Shown piece after piece: positions 1-9,215 of a stretch of DNA of 64,000 bases (its first letter is position 1; each line of letters begins with the position of its first letter). The position numbers and the translations under genes were made by a program. Source of the DNA: Butyrivibrio sp. UBA3740 (GTDB lineage: Bacteria > Bacillota > Clostridia > Lachnospirales > Lachnospiraceae); contig DFGW01000250.1 in NCBI GenBank assembly GCA_002372465.1, positions 1 to 64,000 of the forward strand, in the 5' to 3' direction. Below the pieces are notes generated by a model. The model was not told the origin of the DNA and searched no databases. It worked only from the letters and a program-made list of their open reading frames with translations.

Positions 1-1
1 T

Positions 2-517
2 ATAATTTCGCGGGAGCGCAGGTTAAAATTCTTGTTTTGGGGTTTGCTGCATGGTATATATCAAGTTGTTGGCGATTTGCTTATGCCGTTAAAAAGTAAG
101 GTTAGGTATCAAATTGGTAAAGGTTTTCCTGAAAGAGCTATAGTTTTTGGGGAACGGCTGATTACTTTCTTTCTAGTTATGCTTGCTTGGATTATTTTTA
201 GGGCTGACTACCTTAAGTCTGGAATTCTAATGATTAAATCGATTTTCACTGTCAAAAATCCTTGGGTGCTTACTAATGATGCTATTTTTGGTTTGGGATT
301 ATCGTGGAAAGAATTAGTGATTCTAATAATGTGCCTCATGATATTGCTCACTGTGAGTAAATATCAGGAAAAAGGGTGTTTAGTACGAGATGCAGTTCTG
401 AAGTATAATATTGCTATACGTTGGTGCATTTATATCGGAGCAATTCTATTTGTAATGATTTTTGGGACGTATGGATGGGGATATGATGCCAAATCTTTTA
501 TTTATGGAGGGTTCTAA
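2..517 (+). CDS. MBOAT family O-acyltransferase, C-terminal part (5' end outside window)
   Basis: The open frame enters from the left edge and encodes a hydrophobic protein whose visible part begins with a WGLLHGIYQVVG stretch. That stretch follows the catalytic WHG in membrane-bound O-acyltransferases of the DltB/AlgI/PatA type, and the motif also occurs in the second MBOAT gene at the right edge (around 63.6 kb). At least three membrane helices follow. MBOAT proteins move acyl (often acetyl) groups across the membrane onto extracytoplasmic glycans. The next gene, 5 bases downstream, is an SGNH-like protein, the usual partner. Oddity: the first ten codons in this frame do not contain the expected WHG, and a GA pair that could belong to it lies in the other frame (about bases 13-21), so a frameshift or an edge error is possible. 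An internal TTG at 32 is not the real start. Confidence 0.75.
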   Translation: MISRERRLKFLFWGLLHGIYQVVGDLLMPLKSKVRYQIGKGFPERAIVFGERLITFFLVMLAWIIFRADYLKSGILMIKSIFTVKNPWVLTNDAIFGLGLSWKELVILIMCLMILLTVSKYQEKGCLVRDAVLKYNIAIRWCIYIGAILFVMIFGTYGWGYDAKSFIYGGF

Positions 518-522
518 CTTTT

Positions 523-2037
523 TTGATAATGAGCAGAACAAAACTGGCGATAAAAATAATCTCTTTTATTTTGATTACATTGTTATGTGTTACTGGAGTA
601 AATAGGTTATTATTACCTAAATACTATTATAATACTACGTGGCCTTCAACTAGTACGTACGAGGATTTTTATAGGCTTGAAAAAAACACTGTTGATGTCC
701 TTTTTTTTGGAAGCTCTCATGGTATGAGCGCTTTTAATCCACAGGTTATCTATGATAAATATGGAATAACGTCTTATAACCTTAGTTCTGAACAGCAAAG
801 CGTTCTTGTTACATATTTTTGGCTAAAAGAAGCTTTAAGGTATCAAACTCCTAAGGCAGTAGTGATTGATACATATACTTTTCATAAATACACAGATGCG
901 TATGTGTACAATAGATTAAACTGTTCAGAGGCAGCAATACGTAAAGCAATAGATCCCATGAGACCTTCTCTTGTAAAAATAGCGGCGGCTAGAGAAATTG
1001 AAAAATGGGATTCAACTCAAAGTGCGTTAAGCTTTTTCCTTACTAATATGAGATATCATACTAGGTGGACTAGACTAGGAGAAAATGACTATGATAATCA
1101 CACAATGATTGAACATGGGGGGATAAAAGGATACACGGTCTTGGGCGGAGGGATATCTTCATCCGAGAAAGATGAAACTTTTAAGGATTCTGACATAGAA
1201 GATGCTGAGGCAGAACCAATGGTGGAAGTGGCGACCGTTTTTCTGGAAAAGATAATAGCATTATGCCGGAAAAGCAACATAGATGTGATTTTTGTCAATG
1301 TTCCTCAGCAAGAAGGGATTGGGAAATACAAGTCTGTCAAGGAGTATTCTGAACAAAAAGGAATATCTTTTTATGACTTTAACGAAGAATCACTTTATAA
1401 CGAAATTGGGTATGATGCAAAGGAAGACTGGACAGGACATTTAAGTTATAAAGGCGCAGAGAAAGTTTCTCTTTATATTGGGAAACTGCTCTCGGAAGAA
1501 TATGGCATTCCTTCTAGAAAAGACACTTCATTTGAAAAAAGTCGTGAAGTATACGAACATAAGGTGAAAAATTGTGAATTAAGCGAAGTGACAGATGTAT
1601 ATGAATACTTGAATATGATTAATGATGATAGTTACTGCGTTTTTATTACGTTTCCTGAAACTTTCAATAGATTTATTGACGATGAGCTTTCAGAAAAAAT
1701 AAGATGTCTTGGGTTCGAAACAGATTTATGCAATCTTGCAGATGGGTTGCATTATTTGGGAATCCGTTCACGGGAGGGAATAATTGAAAACACCTCAGGA
1801 AGTGATGTATCGTTTTCGGGGGCTATTCGTGGAGGAAAAACCACCTATATCTATAATATTGACACCTCCAAGATGATGGACAGATATCATACATATTCAT
1901 TGACTATAGATGGAGTAGAGTGTTCAAACGAAACGTTGAGCCTACATGCTATAATATTTGATTATGATGAAAAGAAAGTGGTAGACAAAGTGGATATCAT
2001 CACGGATAGTGAAGAGTTGCTGATGAAGCATTACTAA
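523..2037 (+). CDS. SGNH-hydrolase-like acyltransferase partner of MBOAT, with extra C-terminal domain
   Basis: One N-terminal membrane segment (about residues 7-25) is followed by an extracytoplasmic domain with a GSSH motif (residues 63-66) in place of the GDS block of SGNH enzymes, and a late DWTGH motif (D302, H306) matching the catalytic Asp/His block. Proteins of this type (AlgJ/AlgX/DltD-like) work with MBOAT proteins to put acyl groups on exported polysaccharide. Roughly residues 365-500 form an additional alpha/beta-looking domain that I tentatively liken to ILEI/PANDER-type domains; this is inference. The GGAGGG at 506-511 is spaced about 11 bases from TTG 523 and about 17 from ATG 529, so TTG is preferred. 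It directly follows the MBOAT gene and precedes an acyltransferase-3 gene. Confidence 0.7.
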   Translation: MIMSRTKLAIKIISFILITLLCVTGVNRLLLPKYYYNTTWPSTSTYEDFYRLEKNTVDVLFFGSSHGMSAFNPQVIYDKYGITSYNLSSEQQSVLVTYFWLKEALRYQTPKAVVIDTYTFHKYTDAYVYNRLNCSEAAIRKAIDPMRPSLVKIAAAREIEKWDSTQSALSFFLTNMRYHTRWTRLGENDYDNHTMIEHGGIKGYTVLGGGISSSEKDETFKDSDIEDAEAEPMVEVATVFLEKIIALCRKSNIDVIFVNVPQQEGIGKYKSVKEYSEQKGISFYDFNEESLYNEIGYDAKEDWTGHLSYKGAEKVSLYIGKLLSEEYGIPSRKDTSFEKSREVYEHKVKNCELSEVTDVYEYLNMINDDSYCVFITFPETFNRFIDDELSEKIRCLGFETDLCNLADGLHYLGIRSREGIIENTSGSDVSFSGAIRGGKTTYIYNIDTSKMMDRYHTYSLTIDGVECSNETLSLHAIIFDYDEKKVVDKVDIITDSEELLMKHY

Positions 2038-2068
2038 AAAGTGGTGGTACTAAGTGCCTTTGTAGTGT

Positions 2069-3136
2069 ATGCAAAAATTGGATTGTGACATGAAGAATAC
2101 TAGAATATCATTTATTGATCAAGCAAAAGGAATGGGAATCTTACTGATTGTTCTTGGTCATATATCATATATTTATGGGGGTGTTTCAAACTTTGCAACA
2201 TATTTTAAAATTTCCATTTTTTATGTGATATCTGGGTATCTGTTTTCAATTCAAAACAAAAAAATAGATATCAAGAAAAAAACTCTTAGTATTATGGTGC
2301 CTTATTTCTTTTGGTCAATTGTTTATTTGGTTATAGAAGTATTAAATGCTTCAGTCCGAGGATTCGATAATTCAAGATTAGGATTGTACATTGTTGAAAT
2401 CATTTCTGGAAGAGGGGTATCAACATTGTGGTTTTTGCCATCCTTATTGATTGCAGTTATAGCTCATAAGTATGCTTTAATTTTGAAAGTACCATATCGA
2501 GCAATAATGTTGGTTACAATTCCAATGCTGGCAATCATTGCTTCAAGAACAGAACTAATAGCGAATCCGGTCGAAGAAGTGGGTGTTGAATTATTTATTT
2601 ATTGTATATCTGTAGTTTTGCTAAAAGGGCTTGTGGCATATTGGTTTTTGGAGCTTTCTTATCTGGTACTTGATAGGTTGATGAAAACTAGAATGCCCGT
2701 ATTTACGCCTTTTCTGCTGATTGTGGGGGGGTACGGCGTAACTGTTTTTTTGCCACGTTCTTCAATTGATTTTAATTCGTTTGATTTTGGTATCGTACCT
2801 TGGCTTTTCTTTGCATTGGGGATTGTTTTCTCTTTTGGCTTTGTGTGGGCTCTTAGAATAGTTAATAAGCATATTCATCTATTAGAGTTCTTTGGCAATA
2901 ACTCCTTGTTTGTTATGTGTTCTCACAGGATCATCCCGATGGTTATTGGTGTTCCATTGAAGATTGCATCTAAAGTGGTTAAGGCACCTGATGAATGTGG
3001 ATGGGATTATGTGTTTTTTGTAACGATTACATTCATAGGAACGATAGTAATAGAAACTGTATTGACATTGTTATGGAATAAGATGAAAGCATTTGTGCAG
3101 GAATCTGGAAAAATCATATTTCTAAAATATTTGTGA
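2069..3136 (+). CDS. Acyltransferase 3 family membrane protein (OafA-like)
   Basis: A 355-residue protein with about ten hydrophobic helices. Near the N-terminus it has FIDQAKGMGILLIVLGH, which matches the opening of the acyltransferase-3 family (R/K-x-x-x-D-x-x-K-G-I, then the conserved LGH histidine of helix 1). These membrane enzymes transfer acetyl or succinyl groups to sugars of surface polysaccharides. It lies 31 bases after the SGNH-like gene, so three acylation genes stand in a row. Start ATG 2069; an in-frame ATG 21 bases later is possible. Very AT-rich like its neighbours. Confidence 0.82.
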   Translation: MQKLDCDMKNTRISFIDQAKGMGILLIVLGHISYIYGGVSNFATYFKISIFYVISGYLFSIQNKKIDIKKKTLSIMVPYFFWSIVYLVIEVLNASVRGFDNSRLGLYIVEIISGRGVSTLWFLPSLLIAVIAHKYALILKVPYRAIMLVTIPMLAIIASRTELIANPVEEVGVELFIYCISVVLLKGLVAYWFLELSYLVLDRLMKTRMPVFTPFLLIVGGYGVTVFLPRSSIDFNSFDFGIVPWLFFALGIVFSFGFVWALRIVNKHIHLLEFFGNNSLFVMCSHRIIPMVIGVPLKIASKVVKAPDECGWDYVFFVTITFIGTIVIETVLTLLWNKMKAFVQESGKIIFLKYL

Positions 3137-3163
3137 TTTTTGATCGGGGGGGATGGAACAGTA

Positions 3164-4426
3164 ATGGTGATTTTTGATTACATTGTTATTTCAATAATAA
3201 TAGCTTCGGTGGTTCGTGAAAAGCCAGAAGAACTACTTCCTCTAGTTTCTGTGGGTGGAGGAATTCTTTTTTATGCTTTAGATGTATTGAAGCTGTTTTG
3301 GGCTACCCCGCTTTTGCTAACATTAGTGACCGTTGTTTCTATGGGGTATGGATTATTTAGAATTAAAAAGATTCATTCTTACAGGGAAGTGTTGAAAAGC
3401 CATGGTGAATACTTACTGTTCTTTGGAGTTTTTGTTATGATTTTCCTGGGTTTCTACATTGGAGAATTTACTGAGGACCATGGTTCTAATGGTAATGGCG
3501 GCCTTTTACTGTCATTTATTAAGGTATATTCTCTTAGTGTGATAGGAGATAATTATGGAGTTATGTTTGCTGCCAGGCTGTCTTTTTTGCTGTGTTTGAT
3601 AGCGCCACTCCTGTTTGCGCTTTTCAACAATGGATACAAAAAAAGAATAGAAAAAATATCTAAAAATCTTGCTGGGGTGGCACTGGTTTTAATCCTTTTT
3701 TCTTCAACCGATAATGAGTTTGCTAGTATTAAGCCGTTTATGATCATAGGGGTTATGCTGGGGATGGCATTGTATTATTGGGATTTTTCTTTGGCGAAAT
3801 CACCAAAGACTATTGGCAAAATTACGATTATGCTGGTAGGCGCTTGCCTGTGCCACCGAGTTGGGTATGTGATTACTGCATCATTCCTTCTGGGAGTTAT
3901 TGTTTGTAAATCTGTAAGACGAATATTATTATGGGCAGATAAACGTAGGACTACACATGCTATTTTAATGCTACTCTTTCCATTAATAGGTATGATAATT
4001 ACCTTGCTGATTAGAGAATGGATTTTGTGTAGAGATCCTTTTTCAAAAGACGTTTCTGATACTTTTCTTAGTTCATTGATTACTACTCGTAGGTATCATT
4101 TTGGATTATTTCAAAATGTGTCCTACATTCATTTTATTCTGTTAGGTTTTTTATTGTTTTTTATATTAGGCTACTTAGCTTTAAGGGATAATAGACCATT
4201 TGGCATGTTGCTTTCCGTGTACCAAGAGGCTAATGTGATTTCGGCAGTATATGTTGTCATCTTGTGGGGATTGTATGTGATTAAATTTGCACACGAAAAC
4301 ATAGAAAAAGGAGAATATCTGACAAAATTCGAGAATTATATTCAGATACCTGTGGTTTTTCTTCTGGTTTTCATTGCCTCTATTTTGGCTAATTTAGCGA
4401 ATGAGGGGGAGAATAGTATTCGATGA
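3164..4426 (+). CDS. Multi-pass membrane protein, unknown function (possible polymerase or GT-C)
   Basis: About 420 residues, almost wholly hydrophobic, with roughly ten or more membrane helices. It has a hydrophilic loop near residues 100-115 carrying the acidic/Asn-rich EDHGSNGNGG and later FSSTDNEF. I recognise no family with certainty. Its size, topology and place between an acyltransferase and another large membrane protein fit a polysaccharide polymerase (Wzy/EpsG-like) or a membrane glycosyltransferase. Start chosen at ATG 3164, which follows a G-rich ribosome site at 3146-3152; the frame stays open back to TTG 3140. The stop overlaps the next start (ATGA at 4423-4426), which suggests translational coupling. 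Confidence 0.6.
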   Translation: MVIFDYIVISIIIASVVREKPEELLPLVSVGGGILFYALDVLKLFWATPLLLTLVTVVSMGYGLFRIKKIHSYREVLKSHGEYLLFFGVFVMIFLGFYIGEFTEDHGSNGNGGLLLSFIKVYSLSVIGDNYGVMFAARLSFLLCLIAPLLFALFNNGYKKRIEKISKNLAGVALVLILFSSTDNEFASIKPFMIIGVMLGMALYYWDFSLAKSPKTIGKITIMLVGACLCHRVGYVITASFLLGVIVCKSVRRILLWADKRRTTHAILMLLFPLIGMIITLLIREWILCRDPFSKDVSDTFLSSLITTRRYHFGLFQNVSYIHFILLGFLLFFILGYLALRDNRPFGMLLSVYQEANVISAVYVVILWGLYVIKFAHENIEKGEYLTKFENYIQIPVVFLLVFIASILANLANEGENSIR

Positions 4427-6297
4427 TAATAGTTGGAATGCTTTTTATTGCTGCAGCTCTTGCAGTAATGCAAAAAGAGAATATAGAGAACTATGTGGGA
4501 GTGTCAATAATTGTTTCGACTATTATTGAGTTTTCCTTTATTAAAGTTGGATTTGCAGAGGTTGGAGTATGGGTCGTATTAGGACTGGTGATACTGGCAA
4601 TAATTTATTTGGCATACAATAGTTATAGTTATTCTTTTTTGATCAAACAATATGTAGTAACACCTGGATTATTTGCTTTTTTGCTCTTGTCGTTTGCGAT
4701 AGTTATATTTAACGGTGGAATTGATGCTTCGGGTGGCCCTGATGCCGTTTATTGGGTGAGAATTGTAAAAAGCCTTTACTATTATAACAGTTTTGAAAAG
4801 TCTCCAGTTGGACTATCTCATCCTCAGTTTATAGCAGTATGGGGGTACTTATCGATGAAGACATGGACTTGTTGGTCAGATTACGTACTGATAGTATCTC
4901 ATTCAATCGCTAAGATGAGCATGTTGATTCCGCTTTTTGGCTTTGTAAGAAGTGAGAAGAAGGTCAATTATCATTATTGTGGACTTATTACTTTGACTAT
5001 ATTTGCTATACCTTATTTATCAGACTGTAATGAGTATTCTACATATGCCCCGGATATGCTTATGGGTATACTTCTTGGCATGGGCATGGTATTTTTTGTG
5101 GCAGGCATAGAAGATGGTAAAACAAATATGCTGTGGTGTTCATTGTGTTATTTTTGTGCGGCGGTTATTACAAAAAGAGTAGTCATAGCTCTTCTTGCTT
5201 TTTTGTATTTTTGGATGTTGTATGTACTTTTTAAAGAGAAGAAGCGTAAGGGAGTGTTACTCTTTACGATACTACCAATGTTGAGCTATTGGGGTATGTT
5301 TAGGGTGGATAAGTATCCGTTGGTTCTTCTTGCTGCAGTTCTTGTTGGATATGGTATCAATTGGGTGATTAGTCGGGGATCGAAAAGAGCCTTTGCTATT
5401 TCGATAATATCAGTAGGAGTTGTTGCTCTAATAACTGTGGGAGTGCTGATAAACTATTATATACGGGATACAAGAGTTGACTTTTTTGTGGTTGCACCGC
5501 TGTATTTTAAGCTCCTTTTTACTGCCAGAGAGGAATGGTTTTATCTTGGAGAGCTTTTTAAGCTACCTATAGGAGAATTTGTACTGATAAATTTTTTTGT
5601 GTTTTGCTTGATCCTTATAAAGAAAAGAGAGTTTTTTGGATACTATGAAAAGGTTATGTTTTTGGGGATAAACGTATTTATTGGGCTATACTTTTTTATG
5701 TTCTTTCATCTGTATAATACGCAGATAAGTGCAAATAGTTTCTCCTTTCAAGATGACTTCCTTGGAATCCCCAGGTATTTTAAGATAATACCTGTGATGT
5801 ATTTTATCTTTTGGTTGTTTATATTGATTTCAAAAGAGAAAAGACCAAATTCAATTGGTGTTCTACTAATTGTTGTATTATTGTTGGCCAATCTTAAAGC
5901 TGTCGGAAGATTTATTGCTATAACTCCGAACAGAGAGGCTTTTACAGAATTTGCTGAGGCAGGTATTGAATTAACTGATAAGGAGAGCATTGCATACATT
6001 GGCATGGGTGAAAACAGCCCCCATAAGAGTTTTAGGATTCGGTTTTATCCCTCATTAGTGATTGATATAGATAAATTGTCCAGAACATATCGTATAACTA
6101 ATGATATGAAATATATGCAGCCGGAGGAACTTTCAAAACAGATAGAAGATTGTGACTATGTTTATATCAACGATGCTGATGAGCAGTTTTCAACCATATA
6201 CGCAGGATTGTTTGCTGATCCGGATTCAATAGATACAGACAAGAGTATATATTATCATGATGAAAATGGTTTGCTGAGACAAATCGAGTTAAAGTAA
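4423..6297 (+). CDS. Large membrane protein, GT-C glycosyltransferase-like
   Basis: A 624-residue protein with about a dozen membrane helices followed by a soluble C-terminal tail of about 110 residues. After the first few helices comes GGIDASGGPDAVYWVRIVKS (around residues 100-120), an acidic extracytoplasmic loop where GT-C enzymes carry their catalytic aspartate. The tail begins at AITPNREAFTEFAEAG, resembling the extracytoplasmic tails of membrane glycosyltransferases. GT-C proteins use polyprenyl-phosphate sugars on the outer face of the membrane. The start overlaps the stop of the preceding membrane gene by 4 bases. The family assignment is inference from topology. Confidence 0.55.
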   Translation: MIIVGMLFIAAALAVMQKENIENYVGVSIIVSTIIEFSFIKVGFAEVGVWVVLGLVILAIIYLAYNSYSYSFLIKQYVVTPGLFAFLLLSFAIVIFNGGIDASGGPDAVYWVRIVKSLYYYNSFEKSPVGLSHPQFIAVWGYLSMKTWTCWSDYVLIVSHSIAKMSMLIPLFGFVRSEKKVNYHYCGLITLTIFAIPYLSDCNEYSTYAPDMLMGILLGMGMVFFVAGIEDGKTNMLWCSLCYFCAAVITKRVVIALLAFLYFWMLYVLFKEKKRKGVLLFTILPMLSYWGMFRVDKYPLVLLAAVLVGYGINWVISRGSKRAFAISIISVGVVALITVGVLINYYIRDTRVDFFVVAPLYFKLLFTAREEWFYLGELFKLPIGEFVLINFFVFCLILIKKREFFGYYEKVMFLGINVFIGLYFFMFFHLYNTQISANSFSFQDDFLGIPRYFKIIPVMYFIFWLFILISKEKRPNSIGVLLIVVLLLANLKAVGRFIAITPNREAFTEFAEAGIELTDKESIAYIGMGENSPHKSFRIRFYPSLVIDIDKLSRTYRITNDMKYMQPEELSKQIEDCDYVYINDADEQFSTIYAGLFADPDSIDTDKSIYYHDENGLLRQIELK

Positions 6298-6347
6298 GTA
6301 AAGATAAGGTTAAAGAAATTTATAGAAAGAAAGGGTAGAGAGTAGTT

Positions 6348-7139
6348 ATGACTAAGGAAGGAATTTTCAGGTTTGTATTTAAGGGATCACTTGGGAAAAG
6401 AAAGGCTCAGAAATTTTGGCATTCTTTATATAAGGTTTCTTTGATTGGTATGAATATTGGAGAAGGTGCAGTTATAGATGATGGCGAGAAAACAGTTTTA
6501 TCAATCATAAGCAATAAGCTGGGCAGAGAAAAAGAACTGACTTTATTTGATGTAGGAGCGAATGTGGGGGGATATACAGAGGAACTTCTGGATTTTTTTC
6601 CAAATTCACATGTGCACAGCTTTGAACCTGCTTTAGCTACATATCATGCGTTAGAAGCAAATATAAAAAGTGATAGAGCTACATTAAATAAGTTGGCTTT
6701 GAGTGACTCAGAGGGGGTAATGAAACTATTTTATGATGAAGAGCTTTCCGGGGCAGCAAGTTTATATAATCGACACATGGAATCTCATAATGTGGTTTTT
6801 GATAAAGTAGAAGAATGCAAAGTTACTACTCTGGACGCTTATTGCCAAAAGAATGAGATTAGTAAGATTGATTTCCTTAAACTGGATGTTGAAGGGAATG
6901 AATTATCTACATTGTTGGGAGGAGAAAGTCTGTTGGGCAAGATTCCGTTTATTCAAATGGAATTTGGTGGGGCTAATATTGATTCAAGAACATATTTCAG
7001 GGATTTTTGGGAACTGTTGCATGATAAGTATGGATATAAAGTAAATAGGATAGTTAAAGACGGATTGTATGAAGTGAAGAATTACTCAGAAACAATGGAG
7101 TTATTTGCTTGTACTAATTTTCTGTTTGAAAAAGGATAA
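6348..7139 (+). CDS. FkbM family SAM-dependent methyltransferase
   Basis: Shows the class I methyltransferase signature DVGANVGGYT (residues 68-77), an FEP motif (about 92-94) and LDVEGNE (D180 onward), the hallmark of FkbM methyltransferases. The 263-residue length is normal. In polysaccharide loci these enzymes O-methylate a sugar, often a terminal residue. A GAAAGGG-type ribosome site sits before ATG 6348. It follows a GT-C-like membrane protein and is two bases upstream of a fucosyltransferase-like gene, so methylation of a deoxysugar is plausible but unproven. Confidence 0.88.
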   Translation: MTKEGIFRFVFKGSLGKRKAQKFWHSLYKVSLIGMNIGEGAVIDDGEKTVLSIISNKLGREKELTLFDVGANVGGYTEELLDFFPNSHVHSFEPALATYHALEANIKSDRATLNKLALSDSEGVMKLFYDEELSGAASLYNRHMESHNVVFDKVEECKVTTLDAYCQKNEISKIDFLKLDVEGNELSTLLGGESLLGKIPFIQMEFGGANIDSRTYFRDFWELLHDKYGYKVNRIVKDGLYEVKNYSETMELFACTNFLFEKG

Positions 7140-7141
7140 AG

Positions 7142-8089
7142 ATGAATGAAATATTGAAAGAAAGACTGAAGATTCTGCTAAAAAATCTTACATGGGATTT
7201 CTTCGAAAAAAAGCATTTTGCTGACAAGAAAATAAAGACTGACTTAACACCTGATACTATTAAGTATTTGATTCGTAGAGATGAGATATCAGGACTTTTT
7301 TCCTATGTTGAAATATGCATGCGCCAAACGATGTATGCCGTTAGACATGATATGTTTCCGTATATAGATATGACCGGATGCCAAAACCCGTATTTGGAGA
7401 AGAGTGATAGTGAAAAATGCAACTGGTGGGAGTTGTATTTTGAACAGCCAGTTGTCGTTGAAGATACGGTGGGGAGAAAGTGCGTCAATTGTGAGGATGA
7501 AGTAATGGACGAAGAGGTCCCGCATAGCAGATCAGCTGTACTGTTAAAACGCAGTAGATGGTATTGGGGAAAGGTTTATCAGAAATATTTCAAGCTCAAT
7601 GAGAGGTCAATAGAATATTTTGAAAGAGAGTATAATGAATTATTCGAGGGTGGCAAACTAAGGGTTTTAGGCGTACTTATGCGAGGGACTGATTATAAGA
7701 AAGCTAAAGGGCATCCAATTCAACCTGATATTAACCAGATAGTGAGTCAGGTTAAAAAAATAGAAAAGAAATATGATAAGATATATGTTGCCTCAGAAGA
7801 ATATAGAAATGTCAAAGCACTGGAAGAACTATTTCCAGGTAAAATATTGGTGAACAAAAGACAATATTATGATGGCATTGATATGTCAAACAAATGGATA
7901 AATGAGGTTACTTTCAATCGGGAAAATGATGGATATCTCAAAGGAATGGAGTATCTTTCTTCTATAATGTTGCTATCTAAGTGTGATGGACTTGTAGCCG
8001 GGATTTGCGGCGGCAGTGTGGCGGCAACATACATAAATAATGGAAGATATAAAGATCTCAAACTATTATATTATGGAGAATCCAAGTGA
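7142..8089 (+). CDS. Fucosyltransferase-like GT-B glycosyltransferase
   Basis: A 315-residue soluble protein. The central GVLMRGTDYKKAKGHPIQP (around residues 178-196) matches the nucleotide-binding HxRxGD-type arginine motif of the fucosyltransferase superfamily. It is followed by KIYVASEE, then LSKCDGLVAGICGGSVAAT near the C-terminus, where such enzymes carry a Gly/Ser loop. The RGTDY...KGHPIQP pattern belongs to a bacterial group found in polysaccharide loci whose acceptors are mostly unknown. It directly follows the FkbM gene (2-base gap). A second, different fucosyltransferase-like gene lies at 21167. Confidence 0.65.
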   Translation: MNEILKERLKILLKNLTWDFFEKKHFADKKIKTDLTPDTIKYLIRRDEISGLFSYVEICMRQTMYAVRHDMFPYIDMTGCQNPYLEKSDSEKCNWWELYFEQPVVVEDTVGRKCVNCEDEVMDEEVPHSRSAVLLKRSRWYWGKVYQKYFKLNERSIEYFEREYNELFEGGKLRVLGVLMRGTDYKKAKGHPIQPDINQIVSQVKKIEKKYDKIYVASEEYRNVKALEELFPGKILVNKRQYYDGIDMSNKWINEVTFNRENDGYLKGMEYLSSIMLLSKCDGLVAGICGGSVAATYINNGRYKDLKLLYYGESK

Positions 8090-8133
8090 CGAGATAGAAA
8101 AAAGACAAGTTATAGAGGGGAGTATTTGAACTG

Positions 8134-9159
8134 ATGAACATTTTGATTACATCAGCCGGAAGAAGAGGCTATTTGGTACGATATTTTAAAGAAGCACTAG
8201 CGGGAAAGGGTGAGGTGCACGTCGGAAACAGCAGCGAAATTGCAGCTGCCTTGGCTTACGCAGATAGAGCTGTTGTTACGCCACTGATCTATGCCCCGGG
8301 ATATATAGATTTTTTGCTGAAGTATTGCATAGACAATAAAATTACTGCAATTGTGTCGTTGTTTGATGTGGATTTATATATGCTTGCAATCAATAAGGAG
8401 AGATTTGCTGAAATAGGTGTAAATGTCATCGTATCTGACCCGGAGGTCGTAAGCGTATGCAATGACAAGTGGCTTACCTATGAATTTTGCAAAAATAATG
8501 GAATTAAAACTGTTGATACCATGATGTCAAAAGAAAAGGTATTGGAAAAGATAAAGAAGGGTGAATTAAACTATCCGATAATCATCAAACCTCGTTGGGG
8601 AATGGGATCAATTTCTATATTGCAAGCGAATTCTGAAGTGGAACTGGATGTTCTGACTGAAATGTGCAGAAGAAATATAAGAGAATCATATCTTAAGTAT
8701 GAAGCAGGAACTGATTTAGAACACGCTGTAATCTACCAGCCTTTCATCGATGCTGATGAGTATGGCATGGATATTATCAATGATCTTGAAGGCAATTATA
8801 TCACAACCATTGTGCGCAAGAAGATAGCTATGAGATCAGGAGAAACCGACTGTGCTGTTGTAATTAAAGACAACCATATGGAAGAAGTTGGAGAGAAGAT
8901 TGGAAAGACGCTAGGGCACATAGCAAATCTTGATGCAGATTTCCTGGTGACTGAGGATGATGTATATCTGTTGGAGATGAATGCGCGTTTCGGCGGTGGA
9001 TATCCATTTAGCCATTTAGCTGGGATTAATCTTCCCAGGGCTATTGTTGCATGGCTTGAAGGAAAAACGGAAGGTTGCCGGGATTTATTAACTGTAAAGA
9101 AATATGACCGAATTGTTCAAAAAGATATAGGTTTTGTGGAATTATCCTGCACCCTGTAA
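8134..9159 (+). CDS. ATP-grasp enzyme (carbamoyl-phosphate-synthase-like ligase)
   Basis: The N-terminal pre-ATP-grasp domain starts MNILITSAGRRGYLVRYF, a Rossmann-like opening. The ATP-grasp core has IIIKPRWGMGS (about residues 148-158) for nucleotide binding and LLEMNARFGGGYPFSHLAG (E281, N283) for magnesium binding. ATP-grasp enzymes join a carboxylate, via an acylphosphate, to an amine or thiol. Relatives in polysaccharide loci are thought to attach amino acids or other acids to amino sugars. It is followed by two sugar aminotransferases, which would supply such amines. A GAGGGGAG ribosome site precedes ATG 8134. Substrate not deducible. Confidence 0.8.
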   Translation: MNILITSAGRRGYLVRYFKEALAGKGEVHVGNSSEIAAALAYADRAVVTPLIYAPGYIDFLLKYCIDNKITAIVSLFDVDLYMLAINKERFAEIGVNVIVSDPEVVSVCNDKWLTYEFCKNNGIKTVDTMMSKEKVLEKIKKGELNYPIIIKPRWGMGSISILQANSEVELDVLTEMCRRNIRESYLKYEAGTDLEHAVIYQPFIDADEYGMDIINDLEGNYITTIVRKKIAMRSGETDCAVVIKDNHMEEVGEKIGKTLGHIANLDADFLVTEDDVYLLEMNARFGGGYPFSHLAGINLPRAIVAWLEGKTEGCRDLLTVKKYDRIVQKDIGFVELSCTL

Positions 9160-9215
9160 TATACTATATTTCTATTATCAATGTCGACAGGTGTTGAGTA
9201 TGTGTGAGGGACGTT

